Part shown: positions 23,541-31,295 of the stretch, in pieces
Layout of the letters: the number at the start of each line of letters is the position of its first letter
How positions within the stretch are numbered: position 1 is the first letter of the stretch
Origin: Jiangella gansuensis DSM 44835
GTDB taxonomy: Bacteria; Actinomycetota; Actinomycetes; Jiangellales; Jiangellaceae
Reading direction: 5' to 3'
DNA length: 64,000 nt
Assembly (NCBI RefSeq): GCF_000515395.1
Contig: NZ_KI911782.1
Coordinates: forward strand, 783,090-847,089
Program-made: the position numbers and the translations under genes
The notes under the pieces: generated by a model
The model's database searches: none
What the model was told of the DNA's origin: nothing
Seen by the model: only the letters and a program-made list of their open reading frames with translations

Positions 23541-26500
23541 ATGAGCGAGCTGTCGATCCATATGCGGACCGAACCGGTCCGTGAACGATTCGTTGCCGTT
23601 CGTCCACCGGTCACCGTGGTGCCGGAGCCACGCACGTCGCCGACACCGGTGACCGCCCGCCGGCCGCTGGTGCTCCCGGGCGCGGCCGACGCCCCAGCCG
23701 CCGCGGACCGCCGCAAGCTGCCCGCCGGCGACCGTGCCGCCCTCCTCATCGGCACCGCGGCGCACGACCACGCCGGTTACCCGCCGCTGCCCACCGCGGC
23801 CGCCGGGGTGCGGCACCTCGAGCAGGTCCTGGAGCGGCAGGACGTCGGCATGGCCGAGACCGTCCGGACGGTGACCGACGCCACCCGCGCGGAGATGATG
23901 CGCGCCATCGAGACGTTCCTCGACGAGCGCGAACTCAGCGACACCGTGCTTGTGTACCTGGCCGGCTACGCCGGGGTTTCGGTCCGCGACGGCAGACTGT
24001 TCCTGGTCGCCGCCGACACCGACCCCGACGACCTCGAGGGCACCGCCGTGGCCGCGGAGTTCCTGCGCCAACGGCTCCAGGAGTGCCGCGCCGCCAGCAA
24101 GGTCGTCCTGCTGGACCACTGCGCGGCCGATGACCGGGCCCGGCTGTCGGTGCACGGTCGCGGTGTCATGCCCGAACCCGCCGGGGTGTACGTCATCTCC
24201 GCGTCCCGGACCCTGCGCCCGGCCGCCGAGCTGGCCGACCCGGCGTCGCCGCTGGGCACCACCATGTTCACCGAGGAGATCGTCGAGGGGCTGCGCAGCG
24301 GGCGGGTCAAGTCCGGCCTGGGCCCGTGGGTCACCGCGGACGACCTCGCCGGCTACGTCGTCGACCGGCTGGAGCAGCGGGGCGTGCCCGAGGACCGGCT
24401 GCCGGCGACGTCGACCCTCGCGGTGTCCGGCAACCACGTCATCGCGCGGTCCGCGGTCCGGGCGCTCAGCCTGCTCGACGGGGACCGCGCGGCCGAGCGC
24501 CCGGTGCCGGCCCAGCCGGAGCCGGAGCCCCGTCGCGAGGAGCTCGCCGACCCCGGCTGGCGCGACCTGATCACGTACTACCGGGCCTGCCTGACCGAGG
24601 CCCGCCCGCCGGAGACGACGCCGTCGCGGGACGCGGAGTCGGTCGACTGGTTCCCGATGGCGTCCGGCGCCGAGGTGCTGCTCAGCGGGACCGAGGCGCT
24701 GGCGTCGGCGCCCGCGGGTGTCGACACGTTCGACTGGAAGGAACGTGACGTCTGGTACGGCTACCCGTTCGTCTCGCTGGCCGGCGGCGGCCGCCGGCAC
24801 TCGGCCAACCCGCTCGCGTCGCCTAGCGTGGCGGCGCTGCTGGTGCGCCGGGTCGAGGTCACCGTCGACGCGCGGGGCGCGGCGGCGCTGCGTCCCACCG
24901 GCCCCGTCGTGCCGCACGCCGGCGTCCTGCGGGCGTGCCTCGACGACCAGGAGGCGGCCAGCGTGCTGGCGGCCTGGCGGCAGAGCTGGAAGCCCGGCGA
25001 TCACGAGCAGATGCTGGCCGCGATCCGCCAGCTCATGCGCCGCCTCGGGCTCACCGAGCTGGAGCCGCTCGACCCCACCGCCCTCGCGGCCGACGACCTG
25101 CGCACCGCCACCCGCACCGGGGTGCACAACGCCGCCTGCGTGCTCTACGTCGAGTCCGACCGGCCGGCCGCGCTGGCCGTCAGCGCCGAGCTGGGCGAGC
25201 TCGCCGACCGCGCCGGCCAGGTGGCCGGTACGGCGCTGGAGTTCCTGGGCAAACCGGTCGGGCTGCGCCGCGTCGACGGACCGGCCCCCGTGCCCGTCCA
25301 GCCGGAGGAGCTGGACGAGAATCAGCAGGCAGTCCTGGCCGCCGCGATGACCCGGCCGCTGACCGTCGCCGCCGCGCCCCCCGGCACCGGCAAGGAGCGC
25401 CTGATCGTCGACGTCGTCGCCACCGCGGTCGCGGCGGGGCAGCGGGTCCTGGTCGCGTCACCCGACGAGGCCGTCCTGCAGGAGCTGACCGACCGGTGCG
25501 GCGCGCTGGCGCCCGGGCTGCTGATCAAAACCGGTGACGCCCAGGCGCGGGCGGAGGAGAAGCAGCTGGTGCGTGAGCTGCTGCGGGCGGCCAAGGACGA
25601 GCCGCGCGGCCGACGGCGCGAGAACGTCGAAGCCGACCTCGCCGCCGTCCGCGGGCAGCTGCGCGACTGGCGGGAGCTGCTGCGGGAGCGCAACGCCGTG
25701 GAGACCCGGCTGCGCAAGACGACGTCAGCGCGTGCGGCCGCCGCCACCCGGCTCGGGTTGACCCCCGGGCTGCTCGGGGCGGCGTGGCGCGAGGACGACG
25801 CGGCCATGCGGGACTGGATCGAGCGCGGCCGCGAGCTCACCGACACGAAGTTCCTCGGCGGGTTCCGGCGCCGCAGCCTCGTCGTCAGTTACCTGCGCGC
25901 GCTGGACGAGGGCGGCATCGACACCGGGAGGTTGCGTCAGCCACTGCTGGAGCCGGCGGCGTTCGACTCGCTGCTGCTGTTCGCCCGGGCCGAGCAGCGG
26001 CTGCGGCAGGACCGACGCCGCGTCGAACAGCTCGACGACGACCTCCTGGACGCTCAGGGTCAGGCGCTCACCGAACGGCTGCGCCAGCTCTCCGCCGAGC
26101 TGCTCGCCGTCGTCGTCGCCGAGCAGGCGGCCGGTGCCCAGGACGAGCTCACCGCGCGCCGGCGGGCGCTCGAGCCCGGTGGCAAGGACCGGCTCGCCAG
26201 CCAGCGACAGCTCATGGAGCACCTCGGCGGATGGGCCGTCACCGTCGAGGCGGCACAGCAGCTGGCGCTGGAGCCGGGCATGTTCGACCTGGTCGTGCTT
26301 GACGACGCGCACCGCTGCTCGGTCGCCGCCGCGATGCCGGTCATGTTCCGCGCCCGCCGCGCCCTCGTGATCGGGGATCCGCGCCGCCGGCAGCAGCCGC
26401 CGGCCCTCAGTGACCACCGGGTCCGCAAGGCGCGCGAGAACTCCGGCATCAGCGCGGCCTGGCTGGAAGAGCGGCGGGTGGCGTTCGGCGCGCACTCCGC

Positions 26501-27479
26501 GTACGACGCCGCATCCGGCAACGTCGACCAGCCGATCCTGCTCGACGTGCACAACGGCTCCCACCCGGGCATCGCGCGCATCGTCGACGAGCACTTCTAC
26601 GGTGCCCGGCTCACCGTCGTCACCGACGTCACCGGGCTGCGGCGGGCCAGCGACCCCGAGACCGGCGAGGCCACGCTGCTGCTGTGGGAGGACGTCAACG
26701 GCGCACCCGAGCGCGGGGCGAACGGCGGTTCGTGGCGCAACCAGGCGGAGCTCGACCGCGTCGTGTGGGCGGTCAACGAGCTGCGCGACCAGCTACCCGA
26801 GGGCGCCACCATCGCCGTCGCAACCCCCTTCCGGGCCCAGGCCGACGAGTTGCGTTCGCTGTTCCGGTTCGAGCCGGTGCGGGTGATCTCGGTCGACGAC
26901 GACGCGATGGCCGGGTGCGACGCAGTGGTGCTGTCGCTGGTCGCCGGTGAGGGGACGCCCGAGCAGACCGTGCGCTGGGTGCAGAGCCAGGCGGACCTGT
27001 GGAGCGCTGCGCTGGGCGCCGTGCGAGCACAGGTCGTCACCGTCGGTCAGCACGGGTTCTGGTCCCGGCAGGCCGGGCTGCCGGAATTGCTGGCACGGCT
27101 GTCGTCGGTGCGCTCGTTCCACGTCCGGCCGATCCCGCCGTCGGCCGTCGAGCCGGCCGTCGAGGTCGACCCGCTGGTGCAGGCACTGTGCGAGCGTCTG
27201 ACCGCTGCCGGGCACCCGGACGTGACACCGAACGCCCTGGTCGACGGGTACCGGTGCGACCTGCTGGTGCGGACACCGGCGGAGACCGTCGCGGTGCTGC
27301 TCGACCGCGGCTGGCCGGCCGGCGAGGACGCGGCGCGGCACGTGCGGCTGCTGCTGCGTCGCCGCCGGCTGTTGCGCGGATTGGCGCCCCGGCAGGGCGA
27401 TGCGCCGGTGACCCGGGTGCTGCGGGTGCCGACCTGGCAGGTGCGTTCCGGCGAGCCGATCCCGGGACTGGTGGACTGA
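23541..27479 (+). CDS. Caspase-like / SF1-helicase-like / possible nuclease-like fusion protein
   Basis: 1312 residues. Residues about 65-280 resemble a peptidase C14 (caspase) fold: DRAALLIGTAAHDHAG, then VLVYLAGYAG where caspases have SGHG (Tyr143 replaces the catalytic His) and VVLLDHCAADD (Cys194 retained). Residues about 590-1195 resemble an SF1 AAA_11/AAA_12 helicase: AAPPGTGKER (611-620; Glu follows the P-loop Lys), LVVLDDAHRC (Walker B), IGDPRRRQQPP (motif III), VATPFRAQ (motif IV), but the usual QGxE and SRA-R motifs V/VI read DAMAGCDAVVLS and AALGAVRAQ. The last about 100 residues (LVDGYRCDLLVR) resemble a PD-(D/E)XK end-domain without ExK. It follows an HTH gene and may belong to a conflict/defence system. 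Confidence 0.8.
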   Translation: MSELSIHMRTEPVRERFVAVRPPVTVVPEPRTSPTPVTARRPLVLPGAADAPAAADRRKLPAGDRAALLIGTAAHDHAGYPPLPTAAAGVRHLEQVLERQDVGMAETVRTVTDATRAEMMRAIETFLDERELSDTVLVYLAGYAGVSVRDGRLFLVAADTDPDDLEGTAVAAEFLRQRLQECRAASKVVLLDHCAADDRARLSVHGRGVMPEPAGVYVISASRTLRPAAELADPASPLGTTMFTEEIVEGLRSGRVKSGLGPWVTADDLAGYVVDRLEQRGVPEDRLPATSTLAVSGNHVIARSAVRALSLLDGDRAAERPVPAQPEPEPRREELADPGWRDLITYYRACLTEARPPETTPSRDAESVDWFPMASGAEVLLSGTEALASAPAGVDTFDWKERDVWYGYPFVSLAGGGRRHSANPLASPSVAALLVRRVEVTVDARGAAALRPTGPVVPHAGVLRACLDDQEAASVLAAWRQSWKPGDHEQMLAAIRQLMRRLGLTELEPLDPTALAADDLRTATRTGVHNAACVLYVESDRPAALAVSAELGELADRAGQVAGTALEFLGKPVGLRRVDGPAPVPVQPEELDENQQAVLAAAMTRPLTVAAAPPGTGKERLIVDVVATAVAAGQRVLVASPDEAVLQELTDRCGALAPGLLIKTGDAQARAEEKQLVRELLRAAKDEPRGRRRENVEADLAAVRGQLRDWRELLRERNAVETRLRKTTSARAAAATRLGLTPGLLGAAWREDDAAMRDWIERGRELTDTKFLGGFRRRSLVVSYLRALDEGGIDTGRLRQPLLEPAAFDSLLLFARAEQRLRQDRRRVEQLDDDLLDAQGQALTERLRQLSAELLAVVVAEQAAGAQDELTARRRALEPGGKDRLASQRQLMEHLGGWAVTVEAAQQLALEPGMFDLVVLDDAHRCSVAAAMPVMFRARRALVIGDPRRRQQPPALSDHRVRKARENSGISAAWLEERRVAFGAHSAYDAASGNVDQPILLDVHNGSHPGIARIVDEHFYGARLTVVTDVTGLRRASDPETGEATLLLWEDVNGAPERGANGGSWRNQAELDRVVWAVNELRDQLPEGATIAVATPFRAQADELRSLFRFEPVRVISVDDDAMAGCDAVVLSLVAGEGTPEQTVRWVQSQADLWSAALGAVRAQVVTVGQHGFWSRQAGLPELLARLSSVRSFHVRPIPPSAVEPAVEVDPLVQALCERLTAAGHPDVTPNALVDGYRCDLLVRTPAETVAVLLDRGWPAGEDAARHVRLLLRRRRLLRGLAPRQGDAPVTRVLRVPTWQVRSGEPIPGLVD

Positions 27480-27564
27480 GTTCGTTTGCACCAGGTTTGA
27501 CCAATTGTCACCGCATATGGGGCAAGATCGACGTCACACTGCCGTGACGTCGAGAGGACACGAC

Positions 27565-28440
27565 ATGCGCATCCACCGCCTCGCCGCCCCCGCGCTTCTG
27601 GCAACCTTGGCCCTGATGGCAGGAGCAACGGCGCCCGCGGCCTCGGCCGACGCTGGCCGGTCCGCCCAGGCCGAACCGTCGGCACGGGACCGGCCGCTCA
27701 CCGTCATGAGCTTCAACATCCACCACGGGGTCGGCACCGACGGCCTGCTCGACCTGCAGAGGGTCGCCGACGTCGTCAAGACCGAGGGGGTCGACGTCGT
27801 CGGTCTGCAAGAGGTCGACCGGCACTGGGGTGAGCGCAGTGACTTCGTCGACCAGGCCGCCTGGCTCGCCGACGAACTGGACATGCACGTCGTCTACGGC
27901 GCCAACCTCGACCAGGACCCACTCCAGCCAGGCCAGCCGCGACGCCAGTACGGCACCGCGATCCTCAGCGAACGACCCATCCGCGAGTGGGACAACACCT
28001 TCCTGCCCAGGTACGAGGGCCACGAGCAGCGCGGCCTGCTGCGCGCGCGCATCAACGTCCGCGGGGTCTGGGTGACGGTCTTCAACACGCACCTGCAGCA
28101 CAACGACGCCAACGAGCGGCTGGAGCAGGTGGCCGCCATCGAGGAGCTGATGGGTACGCCGGACGAGTCGGTCGTGCTGGTCGGCGACCTCAACGCGCGG
28201 CCGGATGCACCGGAGATCCGGGAGCTGATGGACGACCTCGTCGACACCTGGGAGGCCGCCGGCGTCGGCGACGGCGCCACCTATCCGGCCGAGGACCCCA
28301 ACGCCCGCATTGACTACGTGCTGACCTCCGGCGACGTCATCACCCGCACGGCCGCAGTGGTGACCACGGACGCCTCCGACCACCTGCCGGTCAAGGCGGA
28401 CGTCCTGCTGCCCGGTTCGAATGTCGGCCTCGGCAACTGA
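27565..28440 (+). CDS. Secreted endonuclease/exonuclease/phosphatase-family hydrolase
   Basis: A 291-residue EEP protein. It has a Sec signal peptide (MRIHRLAAPALLATLALMAGATAPAASA) and then the metal-phosphoesterase core: MSFNIHHGVG (Asn), GLQEVDRHWG (Glu), FNTHLQHND (His), VLVGDLNARPD (Asp and Asn), IDYVLTSG (Asp) and TTDASDHLPV (terminal Asp-His). All catalytic residues of the fold are present. The substrate could be a phosphodiester, sphingomyelin/phospholipid or extracellular nucleic acid. ATG 27565 follows GAGAGGA by 7 nt. Confidence 0.92.
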   Translation: MRIHRLAAPALLATLALMAGATAPAASADAGRSAQAEPSARDRPLTVMSFNIHHGVGTDGLLDLQRVADVVKTEGVDVVGLQEVDRHWGERSDFVDQAAWLADELDMHVVYGANLDQDPLQPGQPRRQYGTAILSERPIREWDNTFLPRYEGHEQRGLLRARINVRGVWVTVFNTHLQHNDANERLEQVAAIEELMGTPDESVVLVGDLNARPDAPEIRELMDDLVDTWEAAGVGDGATYPAEDPNARIDYVLTSGDVITRTAAVVTTDASDHLPVKADVLLPGSNVGLGN

Positions 28441-28456
28441 CCCTCCGGCCTGGAAA

Positions 28457-28549
28457 TGATCACGTCCACCATGGGTGCTCCCGCTCCACCAGGCATGAAT
28501 GACCGGTGAAGCGGGAGCGCGCCTGGTGGTCGGCCCACCGACGTGATCA
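28457..28549 (-). repeat. Dispersed palindromic repeat, copy A
   Basis: Three nested inverted pairs lie in 93 bp: TGATCACGTC/GACGTGATCA (28457-28466, 28540-28549), GCTCCCGCT/AGCGGGAGC (28477-28485, 28510-28518) and CCACCAGGC/GCCTGGTGG (28486-28494, 28521-28529). The last two interleave, so they can form a pseudoknot or alternative stems. Related copies lie at 41692-41766 and 42134-42198 in opposite orientation. The stop of the yjbR-like gene (28547-28549) is inside the right end. Confidence 0.75.
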
Positions 28550-28924
28550 GCCGGCGTCCAGCGCCTTGAGCATCCGCTTGAGCGCCACCTGCCGGTAGGA
28601 GGCGTCCAGGAGTTCGCCGACCTCGTCCCAGTCGACATCCGCCGCGGTGAAGTCCAGGGCCAGCCAGCCGCTCGGGCCGAAATAGGCCGGGACGTAGAAG
28701 CGCGCGTCGTCGAGCAGTGCCGGCCGGTCGTCCGGGTCCGGCTTGAAGATGACCGCGAACGGGTGGTCGTCGTGCCCCCCGAACACGGCGAAGATCTTCT
28801 TCCCCGCCCGGAACGTCGGCCGGCCCCACGCCTCGACCTCGACGGCCTCTGGGAAGCGCAGGCAGGCCGCCCGCAGCTCGGCCAAGTACAGGTCGTCGTC
28901 GCGATACATCCGCGGGTGCGCCAT
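28547..28924 (-). CDS. MmcQ/YjbR-family protein
   Basis: A 125-residue protein of the MmcQ/YjbR (DUF419) family. It starts at ATG 28924 and includes the family motif FPEAVEVEAWGRPTFRAGKKIFAVFGG, then VIFKPDPDDRPALLDDARFYVPAYFGPSGWLALDF and a C-terminal SYRQVALKRM. The fold resembles a 'double-wing' DNA-binding domain; a precise cellular role is unknown. Its stop codon lies within the terminal palindrome of repeat copy A, which may serve as its terminator. Confidence 0.88.
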   Translation of the reverse strand: MAHPRMYRDDDLYLAELRAACLRFPEAVEVEAWGRPTFRAGKKIFAVFGGHDDHPFAVIFKPDPDDRPALLDDARFYVPAYFGPSGWLALDFTAADVDWDEVGELLDASYRQVALKRMLKALDAG

Positions 28925-29011
28925 GGGCCAACGCTAGCGGCCACAGCCCGTTCCGGTCCGCGTCCGATTCTTTCAAGACCGACACGTGCAACGGGCCGTA
29001 GCGTGACTGCC

Positions 29012-29410
29012 ATGACACAACCACGTTTCGCTTCCATCGAGTTCGCGGTGGCCGACATGGGCCGGTCGCTGCGGTTCTACCGTGACCTCGGGCTGGCGGT
29101 TCCCGACGGCGCCGAGAGCGCCCCGCACGCCGAGATACCGCTCGCGCCGGGCGTGAAGCTGCTGCTCGACACCCACGAGTCGCTCGCCTCGTTCGTCCCG
29201 GACTACACGCCGTCGGAGGATGGCGGCGCGAGTCTCGCGTTCGACTGCGGCGACCCCGCTGGGGTGGACGAGGCCTACGCGAAGATGGTGGCCGCCGGGC
29301 ACCCGGGCCACCTCGAGCCGTGGGACGCCCCCTGGGGGCAGCGCTACGCGGTCGTCCTCGACCCGGACGGCAACGGCATCGACTTCTACGCGGCCCTGCC
29401 GCCTGCCTAG
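29012..29410 (+). CDS. VOC-superfamily (glyoxalase/bleomycin resistance) protein
   Basis: A 132-residue VOC protein with paired beta-alpha-beta-beta-beta units: FASIEFAVADMGRSLRFYRDLGLAVP and HLEPWDAPWGQRYAVVLDPDGNGIDFYAALP. The closing DPDGNGIDFY motif is standard and includes a Glu-replaced metal position (Asp). Such proteins act as dioxygenases, isomerases or antibiotic-binding proteins; the substrate cannot be told. ATG 29012 has no SD, so initiation may be leaderless. It is convergent with the TetR gene; the two stop codons share CTAG. Confidence 0.85.
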   Translation: MTQPRFASIEFAVADMGRSLRFYRDLGLAVPDGAESAPHAEIPLAPGVKLLLDTHESLASFVPDYTPSEDGGASLAFDCGDPAGVDEAYAKMVAAGHPGHLEPWDAPWGQRYAVVLDPDGNGIDFYAALPPA

Positions 29411-30054
29411 AGTCCCGGCGACGCCGTCGACGAGCGCCAGTCGCGGAAGCCGATGACGATGACGCGCATCTCGCGGCGGGCGTCGTCCTTGATCCGCTCC
29501 TCGAGGTCGGGGCGCGCATCGGGCAGCGCGACGACGTCTTCGGCGTGGGAGACCATGTTGCGGACGAACAGCCGTGCCACCATCTGCACGTCGTCGACGG
29601 TCCAGGTCCGGATGTGCGGCAGGCGCGCGAGCACGATCGCCAGCTCGTTGACGAACAGGTCGAGTTCGTGCTGGATCGCCTGGCGTACGGCCGGCGATCC
29701 GCCGACCCGTTCCCGGGCGACGAAGCCGAAATGGCCGCGATTCTGCTTGACGGCTTCGACGAGGATCTCCGCCGACGCGTCGATGATGTTGTCGTAGACG
29801 TCCGGGTCGCGCTGGGCGTCGCGGATCATCCGGCGCAGTGTCGTGAACGACCGCTCGACCAGCGTGAGGCCGAGCTGGTCCATCGAGCCGAAATGGCGGT
29901 AGAACGCGGTGGGTACGACCCCGGCGTGGCGAGCGACCTGCCGCAGGCTGATCTGCGCGAACCCGTATAGCTCGCTCAGCTCGAGAGCGGCGTGCAGGAG
30001 CGTCTCACGAGTGCGTTCCTTCTGGGCCTGTCGCGTAGCGGCCGGGGCGGGCAT
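29407..30054 (-). CDS. TetR/FabR-type repressor of the desaturase operon
   Basis: A 215-residue TetR-family regulator. HTH: RETLLHAALELSELYGFAQISLRQVARHAGVVPTAFYRHFGSMDQL, a form (SLRQVARHAGVVPTAFYRHF) characteristic of the FabR/DesT subgroup that senses acyl-CoA saturation. The ligand domain runs to residue 205. ATG 30054 (MPAPAATRQAQKERTRETLL) is preferred; ATG 30066 is an alternative. It is divergent from a ferredoxin-reductase/desaturase operon, with two palindromes of the expected form in between, so control of unsaturated fatty acid synthesis is likely. Confidence 0.9.
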   Translation of the reverse strand: MPAPAATRQAQKERTRETLLHAALELSELYGFAQISLRQVARHAGVVPTAFYRHFGSMDQLGLTLVERSFTTLRRMIRDAQRDPDVYDNIIDASAEILVEAVKQNRGHFGFVARERVGGSPAVRQAIQHELDLFVNELAIVLARLPHIRTWTVDDVQMVARLFVRNMVSHAEDVVALPDARPDLEERIKDDARREMRVIVIGFRDWRSSTASPGL

Positions 30055-30080
30055 GGCTCCGAGCATAGCTGCCGACTTTC

Positions 30081-30098
30081 GGTGAACGCGCGTTCTGC
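30081..30098. promoter_or_regulatory. FabR/DesT-like palindrome, proximal to the repressor gene
   Basis: GGTGAACGCGCGTTCTGC includes the perfect 12-bp palindrome GAACGCGCGTTC (30084-30095), about 30 bp upstream of the TetR gene start. It matches the core of the FabR/DesT-type operator (AGTGAACG...GTTCACT pattern, from memory). Confidence 0.55.
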
Positions 30099-30158
30099 TG
30101 GTGCGCGAGGTCACAGCCGGCTTCCATTGCCATTCCTGCTCAGCCGGCCCACGATATG

Positions 30159-30176
30159 AGTGCACGCCTGTTCACT
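30159..30176. promoter_or_regulatory. FabR/DesT-like palindrome, proximal to the desaturase operon
   Basis: AGTGCACGCCTGTTCACT: outer arms AGTG/CACT are perfect and the site is 36 bp before the reductase ATG. It agrees with the AGTGAACGCnTGTTCACT-type operator at nearly every position, so it is the better of the two candidate sites for the divergent TetR protein. Confidence 0.6.
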
Positions 30177-30211
30177 GAACGAGGGAGGTCGTCATCGGCG
30201 TCATCCGCCGG

Positions 30212-31285
30212 ATGCTCGGCTCGCGGGCCGTGGCGGGGTTGACCTCACCTCACTCGGTCGATCACTACCTCGAGCAACTGCACCCGATGCTCACCGTCTC
30301 GTTGGTGCGAGCCCGGGTCGTGGACGTGATCCACGAGACCGCGCGGGCCAGCACCGTCGTGCTGCGTCCCAACGGGGCATGGGCCGGGTTCCTTCCGGGG
30401 CAGCACGTACAGTTCGGGGTGGAGGTCGACGGCACACGACGGGTCCGCTGCTTTTCGGTCGCAAGCTCACAGGCGCGGCGGGACGGCATGTTCAGTGTGT
30501 CGGTCAAAGCGCATCCGGACGGCTACGTGTCGCAGTTCCTGCATCGCCACCTGCGGCCGAAGACCATCGTGTACCTGTCCCAGGCCGAGGGCGAGTTCGT
30601 GCTCCCGGCGCCGGTCCCGGACGACCTGCTGCTGCTCAGCGGGGGCAGCGGCATCACGCCGGTGATGTCGATGCTGCGCACGCTGCGCGACACCGGCCAC
30701 CGCGGCCGGGTGACCTTCCTGCACTACGCCCGTTCCCGTCAGGACGAGATGTTCGCCGACGAGCTGGACGAGATCGCCGCAGCCATGCCACGGACGCGGA
30801 TCGTCCGCGTGTACACCCGCGAGCCGGCGGACGGCGTGGAACCTGCGGGCCGCTTCTCGGCCGGCCACCTCGACAATCTCGGCATCGAACCCGCCGGGAC
30901 GCTGACCTACGTCTGCGGGCCGGCCGGGCTCATCTCCACGGTGCGAGAGGTCTACGACAGGCTCGGCGCCGCCGACATGCTGCGGGCCGAGTACTTCAAG
31001 GTGCCGAGTGTCGACGTCGACGCCGCCGATGCCACCGGCACGCTGACGTTCGACGACAGCGGCGTCAGCGCCGGCAACGACGGCTCGACCATCCTGCGGC
31101 AGGCCGAGGCCGCTGGCCTGACGCCGGCCTACGGCTGCCGGATGGGCGTCTGCAACACCTGCGCGGTCAAGAAGAACCACGGCGCCGTCCGCCACGTCAT
31201 CAGCGGCGAGGTCGGCGCCAACACCGACGAGACCATCAAGATCTGCGTGAACGTGCCGGTCGGCGACGTGAGCGTGGCGTTGTGA
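30212..31285 (+). CDS. Flavin/[2Fe-2S] reductase, electron donor to the desaturase
   Basis: A 357-residue ferredoxin-NADP reductase-like protein with a C-terminal plant-type ferredoxin domain. FAD-binding RCFSVASSQ, NAD segment LLLLSGGSGITPVMSML, YVCGPAGLI, and the cluster motif YGCRMGVCNTC (CX4CX2C) with the last ligand in IKICVN. This is the partner type of acyl-CoA desaturase DesA3. The first ATG is 30212, but the strong SD GGGAGG (30183-30188) sits 5 nt before an in-frame ATC (30194), so the true start may be earlier and non-canonical. It precedes the desaturase by 10 bp. Confidence 0.9.
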   Translation: MLGSRAVAGLTSPHSVDHYLEQLHPMLTVSLVRARVVDVIHETARASTVVLRPNGAWAGFLPGQHVQFGVEVDGTRRVRCFSVASSQARRDGMFSVSVKAHPDGYVSQFLHRHLRPKTIVYLSQAEGEFVLPAPVPDDLLLLSGGSGITPVMSMLRTLRDTGHRGRVTFLHYARSRQDEMFADELDEIAAAMPRTRIVRVYTREPADGVEPAGRFSAGHLDNLGIEPAGTLTYVCGPAGLISTVREVYDRLGAADMLRAEYFKVPSVDVDAADATGTLTFDDSGVSAGNDGSTILRQAEAAGLTPAYGCRMGVCNTCAVKKNHGAVRHVISGEVGANTDETIKICVNVPVGDVSVAL

Positions 31286-31295
31286 GGAGCGAACC

